From NCBI RefSeq assembly GCF_013277515.1, contig NZ_VMNB01000008.1, positions 23,846 through 87,845 on the forward strand: a stretch of DNA of 64,000 nt, in the 5' to 3' direction. Position numbers and translations under genes: made by a program. Of the stretch, positions 24,985 through 33,021 are shown piece after piece; position 1 is the first letter of the stretch, and every line of letters begins with the position of its first letter. The notes beneath the pieces are model-generated. The model worked only from the letters and a program-made list of their open reading frames with translations, was not told the DNA's origin and ran no database searches. Source of the stretch: Streptococcus sp. k-402. GTDB taxonomy: Bacteria > Bacillota > Bacilli > Lactobacillales > Streptococcaceae.

Positions 24985-26691
24985 TCAATCAAAACTAATC
25001 TCCTCGGATTCATAGTTACGATGTTTTCTATGGATTCCAAAAATCTTTTTCGGTAAATTATCTCTAGTTAAATAAAACTTTTTATCTTCTAATTCACCTT
25101 TATCAATCTTTTTAAGAGAATCTTGAAATTCGTCTACTTTATAGAATAAAAGGCCATCATAATGTTCTACACCATCATCATTAAATTCAATAGTGTTATT
25201 ATGAATATCATATACTAGATTTTGTTTTATACCATCGTCATATTCAAATTCAAAATATATATTATACTTCTTGAATTCTCGGATTTTTTTACAAAGTTCA
25301 TCAAATTGATCATGGTGAATAAGATTTAACTCATGTTTCCTCTCTTCTGGAATAATACATGATCCCAATAAAACGAAATAAAGGTAGATTGCATTTCTAC
25401 GTATTTTTTCTACTAAATCCCAATCATTTAAATTATGAGTATGAAAGAAACCGTTTCGACATTCAATTCTAAAACAACTAATCATGTCAGTAACTGTTTT
25501 TGCATTATCCGGATTTGAAAAAATATGCTTATTACATCTTAAAAAATACTCAAAAGTTCCAATAGAACTATCCATGAATTCTTTTTGATGTTCCGTAAAT
25601 TCGATATATGGATAGTTTGTGAACCTATAATTGTTTCCGGGAACTTTATTAAATTTGTTATCAATCAGCTTAAAAACTGGGATATTCTGTCTGAAAGCTT
25701 TTTTCAACATATCTCGTTTCATTGCTATTTTACAATCGTTATCAATATTGAGCATAACAATCTTATACAATAACTGTTCAATAGACTTTAAGTATCCACT
25801 TACGACAGAGGTGTAATCAAAGTTCTTTTTACCCTTAAACGAATCATAAAGCCATTCCGATGTTATAAAACTTGTAGCATATTCGTTCGAACTTACCATT
25901 GTTTCATATAATTTATCGAAAATATATGATTTATGCATATCATCCAGATTTTCAAAAATAATATCTTTTTGAGTGAGATATAAATAGTTCTGGACTTTCT
26001 TATCACTTGCATTAATAATCTGATACCTGTAATTCAAATAATCCCAATCTCTAAGCTTTTTCTGTTCAAAAATTTTTATTGAAGCCAGGTTCATTTTAGA
26101 AAGAAATTTAACAGATTTATAACCTGTGATTTCCTTTGTAACTTTTAGGTAATTATCAATAGAATCAATAAACTCTTTATATTCTTCTTCACCAAATTGT
26201 TTTAAATAAAATTCATGAATAGATAATGCTCTTATATTTACATTTGCATCTTTATATTGTTGATTCTCTAGCTCAATTAATTTATTTGTTTGCTTACCTT
26301 TTGAAGTTCTAAGGATAATCGCTTTATCGACATGATTAGATTTAAGAATACTATTGATATCTTCATCTTCAAGGAAATCTGCTAACCTATATCCTATTCG
26401 TTCATGGTTTTCTTTAAATATAAAAATAAATGGAGCATCATGTGAATATTCTACATGTATATTATACTCCTTCAGTACTCGCCAAAGGATGTTAGTTAGT
26501 AATATTTTAGCAGCTTTTTCCTGTCTTTCTACTGCGAAACGATAAAAATAGAAATCATCATCAGCTAATTGAAAAAGTTCTTCATTCCGAATAGACTGGG
26601 ATTTCACCCACGCTTCTATGAAATGCTTTAGCATGTTTAAATTTTTATTAATTTCTTCTTTATAGATAAATGAACAGTCAATTTTTTTCAT
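24985..26691 (-). CDS. putative HEPN-domain abortive-infection protein, 568 aa
   Basis: I chose the ATG at 26691 (MKKIDCSF, with AAGGA upstream) because the earlier ATG at 26733 lies inside a terminator hairpin. Near residues 412-417 is RNGFFH, which fits the RNxxxH active site of HEPN ribonucleases. It sits in a helical context (TVTDMISCFRIECRNGFFHTH). The N-terminal third has an alpha/beta part (APFIFIFKE, DKAIILRTSKGKQ) that may be a sensor or nuclease-like domain. HEPN proteins are frequent effectors in phage defence. The whole protein matches no family that I can name. Confidence 0.55.
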   Translation of the reverse strand: MKKIDCSFIYKEEINKNLNMLKHFIEAWVKSQSIRNEELFQLADDDFYFYRFAVERQEKAAKILLTNILWRVLKEYNIHVEYSHDAPFIFIFKENHERIGYRLADFLEDEDINSILKSNHVDKAIILRTSKGKQTNKLIELENQQYKDANVNIRALSIHEFYLKQFGEEEYKEFIDSIDNYLKVTKEITGYKSVKFLSKMNLASIKIFEQKKLRDWDYLNYRYQIINASDKKVQNYLYLTQKDIIFENLDDMHKSYIFDKLYETMVSSNEYATSFITSEWLYDSFKGKKNFDYTSVVSGYLKSIEQLLYKIVMLNIDNDCKIAMKRDMLKKAFRQNIPVFKLIDNKFNKVPGNNYRFTNYPYIEFTEHQKEFMDSSIGTFEYFLRCNKHIFSNPDNAKTVTDMISCFRIECRNGFFHTHNLNDWDLVEKIRRNAIYLYFVLLGSCIIPEERKHELNLIHHDQFDELCKKIREFKKYNIYFEFEYDDGIKQNLVYDIHNNTIEFNDDGVEHYDGLLFYKVDEFQDSLKKIDKGELEDKKFYLTRDNLPKKIFGIHRKHRNYESEEISFD

Positions 26692-26708
26692 TATTTTTCT
26701 ATCCTTGA

Positions 26709-26755
26709 ATATTTTATGAAACAAAAAAAGCATAAAATCCTAAGATTATGTGCTT
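26709..26755 (-). terminator. terminator after the 55-residue peptide gene
   Basis: On the minus strand AGCACATAA pairs with TTTATGCT around a short loop, followed directly by TTTTTTTG. It closes the transcription unit of the small peptide and separates it from the HEPN gene. Confidence 0.7.
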
Positions 26756-26772
26756 CTCCAAGTATATAGGAG

Positions 26773-26940
26773 TTAACAGTTGCTTTTAGTAGCAACTGCA
26801 AACTCCTTAGTAGCTTCAATCGCATGGATTGAAACACGCTCAGCTGCTGAAGAATCCATATTCAAAGCGAAAATGGTTCCAACCGCAGCTGTGCCAAGGG
26901 CAACAACGAACTTCCAGTCAATTAAGACAGTTAAGTTCAT
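26773..26940 (-). CDS. small membrane peptide, 55 aa
   Basis: The ORF begins MNLTVLIDWKFVVALGTAAV and has one membrane segment (about 10-27). A soluble tail follows (MDSSAAERVSIHAIEATKEFAVATKSNC). A near-perfect ribosome site (AAAGGAGG) lies 8 bases upstream. The gene has its own consensus promoter (27030-27058), an 80-base leader and its own terminator, so it is a stand-alone and probably strongly expressed unit. I do not recognise the family. Toxin, small regulator of a membrane protein, or defence effector are all possible. Confidence 0.65.
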   Translation of the reverse strand: MNLTVLIDWKFVVALGTAAVGTIFALNMDSSAAERVSIHAIEATKEFAVATKSNC

Positions 26941-27029
26941 AACACACACCTCCTTTCAGGCTTTAAAGCCAAAAATATATATAGGTGGGTATATTGTCGC
27001 CCTATCCAATGTTGCCACTGGACTACTTT

Positions 27030-27058
27030 AGTATACTTTAGAGATTTAAATCTGTCAA
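27030..27058 (-). promoter_or_regulatory. strong sigmaA promoter of the 55-residue peptide gene
   Basis: On the minus strand TTGACA (27058-27053) is followed after exactly 17 bases by TATACT (27035-27030). One base differs from the full consensus. The predicted start near 27023 leaves an 80-base untranslated leader. Confidence 0.85.
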
Positions 27059-27283
27059 TGTTTTTAAAGCGTAATACACTAAAATTGGTAATGAAACAGA
27101 GTATATTTAAATCGTGGAAAATATATTAAATCAATTTAAGAGAATAAGAAACCACTAAGGTCTTATTCTTAAACCTGTTAATCATTTAACTGAAAACTAA
27201 CGAGTCTAAGTTTTTGAATAGACAGTAAAAAGTATTAATCTGATACTAGTAGCATAGCATACAGATTCTGATCCAAAGTAAAA

Positions 27284-28057
27284 TTAATACAAATTATCTT
27301 TTTTTAGATACATAATAAAATTTATTATTAGAATATTTACATACCACAAAAAGAATGATTTTCGTATAGAACCATCATCAAAATCTTGTTTTCCGAATGA
27401 TTTTTCTACTAAGTTTAATCGTTTCAAGATATCTTTTCGAATATCTGATGGTTTAAAAATTTCTGAATTTGGTAAAATCCATGGAATTAGATTCGAAGAA
27501 TCTGTTATCAAATAAGTTTGACTATCTAAATACTCAACCTCAATCCTTTTGTTAAAAATCATCCAATTTAATAACTTTATCATAAAGCTATTTGGTCTAT
27601 AAAAGTAATATCTCCAACTACCTCTCTTTTTATTTAGATATTGAATGTTGGCCTCTATAAATTTCAAACCTAAGCATTTAAAAACTAAACTACGATGCCG
27701 TCCATTAGTGGATACCATAAATATACGACCTGATTCATTTGGTGCTGGATATTCATCCAGCCACAAATCTGACATAGAATTGATATGTAATTGGCTGTTA
27801 TTTCGATGCTTTAACGCATCTTCTACTAGTTCACTTTCTGAACGAATTTTAAAAGTAAAATATTTGTTATGAACAACCTCATCATTAAGAATAATATCCT
27901 CTTTAAAATTACTATGACTGTATGGTATACAGAAAGGTTCAAAGACTGATTTTTCTATTGCTTCTTCTAGTCTTTTTTCAAAAATAATTTTTAATTCAGA
28001 TTCTGATATATCGTCGTAATTAAATTGTTCTTTTAAACATATTTTATCTATGCTCAT
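27284..28057 (-). CDS. ParB/Srx-like nucleotide-binding-fold protein, 257 aa
   Basis: FMVSTNGRHRSLVFKCLG (about 113-130) contains the NGRHR signature of ParB/sulfiredoxin-like NTP-binding folds. It is preceded by a Trp-containing segment (SDLWLDEYPAP). The C-terminal part is helical and ends in a hydrophobic stretch (FLWYVNILIINFIMYL). The stop-to-start gap to the upstream DUF262-DUF1524 gene is 26 bases, so both are cotranscribed. DUF262 is itself a ParB-like nuclease or NTPase domain, so the pair may form a complex. Confidence 0.6.
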   Translation of the reverse strand: MSIDKICLKEQFNYDDISESELKIIFEKRLEEAIEKSVFEPFCIPYSHSNFKEDIILNDEVVHNKYFTFKIRSESELVEDALKHRNNSQLHINSMSDLWLDEYPAPNESGRIFMVSTNGRHRSLVFKCLGLKFIEANIQYLNKKRGSWRYYFYRPNSFMIKLLNWMIFNKRIEVEYLDSQTYLITDSSNLIPWILPNSEIFKPSDIRKDILKRLNLVEKSFGKQDFDDGSIRKSFFLWYVNILIINFIMYLKKDNLY

Positions 28058-28083
28058 GTGATTTCTCCAAGCTTATTTTTATA

Positions 28084-29817
28084 TTACCACTTATCATTTA
28101 AAATAGTTCTCAAATGTGCTTTCATATTAAGAACTCTGTTTGTATAAAACTCTTCAAAATCAGAAAAATCCAAGCTTACTGACTCATCAATAAATAATCG
28201 TTTTTTAGAAATACCATTATTTTTAACCCAGATAGGTAAATCGTTATCACTTTTTGCTGTATTAAGTTCACTATTTAATAGTTGCAAATTACCCAATTTA
28301 TTCCAATTTTTACCAACTCTTTTAATCATGGCACTATAAGGGCTATTTTTTCTTTTGAATAGTGTTTGAGGATGAATATGATCAACATGGAAATTTTGGT
28401 TAAAGTAATCTAAATCAGGATAGAATAATGATAGTACAAAAAATACATCTCCACCATATGTCCGTTCAAACAAATCTTCAATAAATTCAGTGTCGAAGTT
28501 ATAGTTTTTTGTTGGATTTGATTTAGCTTTATCAATAATAACTTGCAAAGGAAAACTAGGACTGCTATTCTCATTAATAATCTTTCTAAGATCAACAAGA
28601 ACAGTATCGGATTGACCACCAAATATTCTCTTCAGGAAAGATAAAATAAGCCAATGTTTAATCAATTTATGATTTGTGCTACCAAAGAATCTAACCTTAA
28701 TAATCTCTTCTTCTAAGTTATTTTTATAAACATAATAAATAATGGGAATTGCAGCATTTAGTGCTGGAAAAGTTTGAGAATTAAATCCCATCCTGTAAAA
28801 CATTTGGAAAGTATTGGAAATGCTTAATTTTATTCTAGACCAATTTTTAATTACAGAATTTAATAATTCTTCATCAAAATTTTTTACTCTATTTTTAATA
28901 TCATTAGAAAACAACATTAAAATAGATTTAATTATTAAATCCGAACTAATATTAAAATCACCAAAGCTACGGACATCTTTAATCAATTCATCGAACTCAT
29001 CCCTACTCTCTTTCCAATGAGTTGTTAAAACTGACATTAACAAATCTGAAAATGTTAATTTAGTCCCACCGTCGTTTGTGCGTATAAATATATCTAATAC
29101 TTTATCAAGATCTTGTTCGGTTTCCAAGTAGTAATTAAGAATTTTATCTTCCCTAATTACTTTATTTAATTTTCTTAGTGTATTACGTGCGTATTTTTTA
29201 TCTTTTATATTTATTTGTTGTTCAACAAAATCACTAATTTCTTCAAATATGTCATCAGGATTTATTTGAAGAATATCACCGACTTTATACCAAGTTTTAT
29301 CTTTACTATTCTCAGCCTCAGATTTCGGCAAAAATCTGAAATTATATGCTCTGTCGATATCTGATTCACTTTGGTATTCCGAAGTAATATCTAAATATAA
29401 AAACTGTTCTTCAAAGTAATCAGATTTATCTACCCAAGGTCTATGAGGTTTTTTCATTGTATAGCTTCCTTTTAAACCAAGGTATAAGCTATTTAGTCTT
29501 TGTTGCCCATCAATAACAGCAAAAAAATCATCATCGGAAGCTGTTTTATTAATCATTTCATTTTCAACTTCAAATCTTTGTTTATACTTTCTCAAAAAAG
29601 AATAATAGTTATAATTATTTTTTATTTGAGGAGAATTTATTTCCCACAACATCAATGAATTAAAAGGGTAATCTCTCATAATACTGTCGAAAAGTAGTTC
29701 AATTTGATTTTTTCCCCAAACAAAACGTCGTTGAATCCCTGGCAAAACATATTTATTTTCATCAATTTTATCAATAGCTTCTTTAATGGTTATAGGAGTT
29801 TGAAAACCCTTTGGCAT
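28084..29817 (-). CDS. DUF262-DUF1524 (GmrSD-type) restriction protein, 577 aa
   Basis: The N-terminal DUF262 domain shows LPGIQRRFVW (25-34) and AVIDGQQRLNSLYLGL (about 100-115), the ParB-like nucleotide-hydrolysing motifs. The C-terminal DUF1524 domain has HVDHIHPQTLF (from about 477) and KLGNLQLLNSELNTAKS, an HNH-type nuclease core. All catalytic residues look intact and length is normal. GmrSD-type proteins cut phage DNA that carries modified bases. Here the partner is a ParB-like protein in the same operon. Confidence 0.85.
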   Translation of the reverse strand: MPKGFQTPITIKEAIDKIDENKYVLPGIQRRFVWGKNQIELLFDSIMRDYPFNSLMLWEINSPQIKNNYNYYSFLRKYKQRFEVENEMINKTASDDDFFAVIDGQQRLNSLYLGLKGSYTMKKPHRPWVDKSDYFEEQFLYLDITSEYQSESDIDRAYNFRFLPKSEAENSKDKTWYKVGDILQINPDDIFEEISDFVEQQINIKDKKYARNTLRKLNKVIREDKILNYYLETEQDLDKVLDIFIRTNDGGTKLTFSDLLMSVLTTHWKESRDEFDELIKDVRSFGDFNISSDLIIKSILMLFSNDIKNRVKNFDEELLNSVIKNWSRIKLSISNTFQMFYRMGFNSQTFPALNAAIPIIYYVYKNNLEEEIIKVRFFGSTNHKLIKHWLILSFLKRIFGGQSDTVLVDLRKIINENSSPSFPLQVIIDKAKSNPTKNYNFDTEFIEDLFERTYGGDVFFVLSLFYPDLDYFNQNFHVDHIHPQTLFKRKNSPYSAMIKRVGKNWNKLGNLQLLNSELNTAKSDNDLPIWVKNNGISKKRLFIDESVSLDFSDFEEFYTNRVLNMKAHLRTILNDKW

Positions 29818-29872
29818 ATTAACATCCCCTTGAATATTACTTTATACTATTATATCATTATTCAAAATAAAA

Positions 29873-29898
29873 AACTGCAACTTACTAGTTACAGTTAC
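29873..29898 (-). terminator. terminator after the serine recombinase pair
   Basis: On the minus strand AACTGTAACT pairs with AGTTGCAGTT around a 4-base loop and is followed by TTTTATTTTG. The stem overlaps the start of the intergenic gap before the DUF262 gene. Confidence 0.75.
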
Positions 29899-31287
29899 TC
29901 ACAAATTTACTTCTGTACCTTCAAGAAATTTAATACTAATCTCCCCTTTTTCTGAAATGGTGATACTATCTAAAATCCGGCACATTTCAACCCCATTAAA
30001 ATTCCATTTTTTTCTAGAAACTATGTCTCTAAGTCGATTACTGTAATACTGTTTTAAACGACTATCAGTTTCTATAAGTTTGTTCCATTTACTTTGAAGA
30101 AGTTCTCTATTTTCCTTAAGAATACTTACAGCCATCATAACAGCTTTCTCAAGCATTTCTTCATCAATATGATTGTTTAAACATCCAACCTGGCCTTTAA
30201 TCCTATATCGATTATTACACTGCCACACCTTACGTTTACCTCGACTTGTAGTCCAATTTTTCCTACCAAATGCTGATCCACATTCGGCACAAAATACTTT
30301 TGTTGTAAAGGAATTGTTTTCTTTCTGCATGATATAAAATTGGAGCTTATGTTGTTCTCTAAATTTCTTTCTTCTTGCTATTTCTAACTGAACAATCTCC
30401 CACTTTTCTCTATCTAAGATTGGTTCATGATTGTTCTCGATATAGTATTGATTAACTTGTCCATCATTATAAATTCGTTTCTTCGTCAGGAAATCAACGG
30501 TATAGGTTTTCTGAAGCAAAGCATCACCCTTGTATTTTTCATTTTGAAGCATTTTCCATATAGCACTAGGGCACCACTTTGCTTTACCTGTGCAACCTGG
30601 TATTTCCAGTTCTCTTAACTCTTTGGAAATAAATTCTGGACTGTATCCTTCTAGAAATCTATCAAATATATACCTTACGACCTTTGCTTGTTCATGGTTT
30701 ATAATAAGATTTCCTTTTTCATCTTTGTCATATCCCATAAAGTTTGTAGTATTTACCTGAACCACACCACGCTCGAATTTCTTACGAATTCCCCAAGTTG
30801 AGTTTTCTGAAATGGATCTCGATTCATCCTGTGCGAGTGATGATAGAATGGTAAGTAGTACTTCTCCTTTTGAATCTAGACTATCAATATTCTCTTTTTC
30901 AAACGTTACTCCAATGCCTAGTTCTTTCAGTTCTCTTACATATTTGATGCAGTCCAATGTATTTCTGGCAAATCTACTAATAGATTTAACTAAAATTCTA
31001 TCCACCTTACCACCTCTACAATCTTGTATTAGGCGGTTAAAAGCGTCACGTTTTTTTGTATTAGTTGCGGAGATCCCTTCATCCGCATAGATGTCTACTA
31101 ACTCATAATCTTCATGTTTTAAGATGTATTCACGGTAATAATTAACCTGATTCTCATAACTTGATAGCTGTTCGTCTTGGTCTGTAGACACTCGACAATA
31201 AGCGGCTACTCTGATTTTTTTCCGAGTTTGAGATATGACCGTTTGCTGAGGGTTTTTGGCCGGTATAACCGTAATGTTTTTCTCCAT
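29899..31287 (-). CDS. large serine recombinase (prophage integrase), 462 aa
   Basis: The resolvase catalytic domain begins RVAAYCRVSTDQDEQ with the nucleophile Ser34. SRFARNTLDCIKYVRELKELGIGVTFEKENID and LSSLAQDESRSISENS are also conserved. A recombinase domain (about 190-300) and a zinc ribbon (CAECGSAFGRKNW ... WQCNNRYR ... GC) follow. Such enzymes integrate and excise phages and ICEs. It is the downstream partner of a second recombinase and shares 134 bases with it. It should act on an att site at this end of the prophage. Confidence 0.93.
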   Translation of the reverse strand: MEKNITVIPAKNPQQTVISQTRKKIRVAAYCRVSTDQDEQLSSYENQVNYYREYILKHEDYELVDIYADEGISATNTKKRDAFNRLIQDCRGGKVDRILVKSISRFARNTLDCIKYVRELKELGIGVTFEKENIDSLDSKGEVLLTILSSLAQDESRSISENSTWGIRKKFERGVVQVNTTNFMGYDKDEKGNLIINHEQAKVVRYIFDRFLEGYSPEFISKELRELEIPGCTGKAKWCPSAIWKMLQNEKYKGDALLQKTYTVDFLTKKRIYNDGQVNQYYIENNHEPILDREKWEIVQLEIARRKKFREQHKLQFYIMQKENNSFTTKVFCAECGSAFGRKNWTTSRGKRKVWQCNNRYRIKGQVGCLNNHIDEEMLEKAVMMAVSILKENRELLQSKWNKLIETDSRLKQYYSNRLRDIVSRKKWNFNGVEMCRILDSITISEKGEISIKFLEGTEVNL

Positions 31288-32395
31288 CTTCTATCCTTTC
31301 TAACACAATTACTGGTAAACTTAGTTTCCAATCTTCAATATCCCTTTCAGGGACTCTCATCCCTTTACATGAATTTTTTCCTTCTTTGATATATTTGGAA
31401 CAACACCAAACAATCTTTTTCTTATAAGATACCTGTCTTTTTAATGTTGAACCACAATATTGGCATTTTAGCATTCTGGAAAATTTATAGGTTTTATTTG
31501 TACCTTGGATCCGAGAACGGCTTTTCATTTTTACCTGAACCTTCTCCCATATTTCCTTAGAAACAATTCCTTCATGATTATCTTCGATATAGTATTGTTC
31601 AACCTGTCCTTGATTTAATTTCTTTGGACCGTTTACACCGTCATGAAAGTATTTTTGAAGTAGTAAAGATCCTTTGTATTTTTCGTTTTTTAAGATATTA
31701 CGAATTGTGCTGTCATACCATTTCTTTCCTGCTACAGTTGGAACCTTGCCCTCATTAAGTTTTTTAGCAATCCTATGTGTACCCATCCCTTCTAAATAAC
31801 TATAAAAGATGGTTCTTACTATTTGGGCTTCTGCTTTGTTTATAACAAGTTCACCTTTTTCGTTTAAATCATACCCTAAAAACTGTTTAGCATTAATGAG
31901 TAATTCTCCCTTCTGGAACTTTCTACGAAAACTCCATCGTTGGTTTCCGCTCATGCTTTGTAACTCTTCCTCAGCCAAAATTGCTAACACAGTCAAGACG
32001 ACTTCACCTTCATTGGATAAAGTGTGGATATTCTGCTCTTCAAAAAAGATATCAATACCAAGAGTTTTTAATTCTCGACTTATTTCAAGAACATTGATGA
32101 AATCTCTTGCAAACCTTGATATTGACTTAGTATGGATAACGTCAATTTGTCCTTTTCTACAAGCATCTAGCATAGTTTGAAAATCAGGTCTATCATACTT
32201 TGAACCTGAAATCCCTTTGTCACAAAAAACACCCAAAAACTCAACATCATCACGTTCAGCATACAACTTTTCAAAATAGACTTTTTGATTCTCTAGCGAA
32301 TCAAGTTGACTTCCGTTGGTTGTAGAAACTCGAACATATGCACAAATTCTCTTTTTTCTATTGTTATTCTTTGCTTCAATTTTTCTTATATTCAT
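31154..32395 (-). CDS. large serine recombinase, upstream partner, 413 aa
   Basis: RICAYVRVSTTNGSQLDSLENQ holds the catalytic Ser24, followed by FCDKGISGSKYDRPDFQTML and SRFARDFINVLEISRELKTLGIDIFFEEQNI. A recombinase domain and a zinc ribbon (CQYCGSTLKRQV ... CCSKY ... C) are complete. The last part of the gene overlaps the start of the next recombinase in another frame. The two are related but clearly divergent. Tandem serine recombinases that need each other are known from other elements, so both may be required. Confidence 0.93.
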   Translation of the reverse strand: MNIRKIEAKNNNRKKRICAYVRVSTTNGSQLDSLENQKVYFEKLYAERDDVEFLGVFCDKGISGSKYDRPDFQTMLDACRKGQIDVIHTKSISRFARDFINVLEISRELKTLGIDIFFEEQNIHTLSNEGEVVLTVLAILAEEELQSMSGNQRWSFRRKFQKGELLINAKQFLGYDLNEKGELVINKAEAQIVRTIFYSYLEGMGTHRIAKKLNEGKVPTVAGKKWYDSTIRNILKNEKYKGSLLLQKYFHDGVNGPKKLNQGQVEQYYIEDNHEGIVSKEIWEKVQVKMKSRSRIQGTNKTYKFSRMLKCQYCGSTLKRQVSYKKKIVWCCSKYIKEGKNSCKGMRVPERDIEDWKLSLPVIVLERIEDGEKHYGYTGQKPSANGHISNSEKNQSSRLLSSVYRPRRTAIKL

Positions 32396-32561
32396 TTTTC
32401 CTCCTACAAGAAGTTTTTACACACTATATATCCCTCTAAACGCAATATTAGTCAAGTAATCAGCAACCCTGTACTTTAACAAAATGTCTTTATTGTCCTC
32501 TTACCTAAATAGGTACTTTCAAGATAGATTTTTCCGGTTTTAAGAAAAAATCAAAAAGAAA

Positions 32562-32590
32562 AAGCCTGATGTACTTCACCAGGCTTAGAT
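32562..32590. terminator. bidirectional terminator next to type I toxin locus
   Basis: AAGCCTG (32562-32568) and CAGGCTT (about 32580-32586) form a stem. It is followed on the + strand by AGATTTTTTATT and on the minus strand by TTTCTTTTTG. It isolates the integrase genes from the toxin and lysis transcripts. Confidence 0.7.
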
Positions 32591-32597
32591 TTTTTAT

Positions 32598-32625
32598 TTG
32601 AAATTTAATCGCAATATGTTATAAT
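32598..32625 (+). promoter_or_regulatory. promoter of the antitoxin RNA
   Basis: TTGAAA (32598-32603), 16 bases, TATAAT (32620-32625). It points toward the type I toxin gene from its 3' side, as in Fst/par-type loci. Confidence 0.75.
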
Positions 32626-32631
32626 AAACAT

Positions 32632-32749
32632 AGAAAAAGGAGCTGAGCTACCAACTCAACTCCAATGTAGAACCGTTAAAAAGACGGTAGCTCGTATAAC
32701 AGATTTAATCCGTCCTACTCGCTCAAAAGTGGGGACGGATTATTTTTTG
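32632..32749 (+). ncRNA. antisense RNA antitoxin candidate (RNA II type)
   Basis: The predicted RNA starts near 32632 and ends at a terminator formed by AATCCGTCC (32707-32715) and GGACGGATT (32733-32741) followed by ATTTTTTG. This terminator overlaps the stop codon of the holin-like toxin on the other strand. The 5' part contains AAAGGAGC and GAGCTACC, similar to AAGGAGCCACC in the toxin leader region read on the same strand. This gives a second site for RNA-RNA pairing, as in type I par loci. Confidence 0.6.
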
Positions 32750-32844
32750 TCCTTGTCTTTGAAGATTTTATAGCACAAGCCAATCAAAGTAATGGCAAAA
32801 CTACCAAAACCAAGTATTGTCTGTACAACTTCAAATGCGGTCAA
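32740..32844 (-). CDS. type I holin-like toxin (Hol_Tox family), 34 aa
   Basis: The peptide reads TAFEVVQTILGFGSFAITL after the start, then a short charged tail (KIFKDKDKK). It has one membrane segment and the Q-T-I-L-G-F-G-S-F signature of putative holin-like toxins of streptococci and lactobacilli. A perfect AAGGAGG lies 9 bases upstream of the TTG start. An overlapping leader ORF (MPMGSSSKSDGKEG) precedes it, and the mRNA promoter is an extended -10 TGGTATAAT at about 32945-32952. Toxicity is presumed from the family. Confidence 0.75.
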   Translation of the reverse strand: MTAFEVVQTILGFGSFAITLIGLCYKIFKDKDKK

Positions 32845-32944
32845 AAGAGTGCCCCTCCTTTCCGTCAGATTTTGATGAACTGCCCATAGGCATCACCTCT
32901 CTTTCGGTATAAGGAGCCACCGTCTTCACTTTTCTACAATAGAT

Positions 32945-32952
32945 ATTATACC
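32945..32952 (-). promoter_or_regulatory. extended -10 promoter of the toxin mRNA
   Basis: On the minus strand TGGTATAAT forms an extended -10 box with no good -35. A hairpin (ACCACC/GGTGGT, 32959-32976) lies upstream of it, between the lysin gene and this promoter. Confidence 0.6.
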
Positions 32953-33021
32953 ACATGAACCACCAACTTCGGTGGTTTATTTTGTTTAAAGATTTATTTT
33001 AAGAGTAGTATCTACAAAATC

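Noticed and set aside
26780-27031. 83-codon + strand frame
   Set aside because: It overlaps the 55-aa peptide gene on the other strand, which has a consensus promoter, ribosome site and terminator; the + frame has none.
29818-29898. Prophage attachment core
   Set aside because: The gap next to the recombinases is the logical place for one end, but the other prophage end lies beyond the window. A direct repeat cannot be tested.
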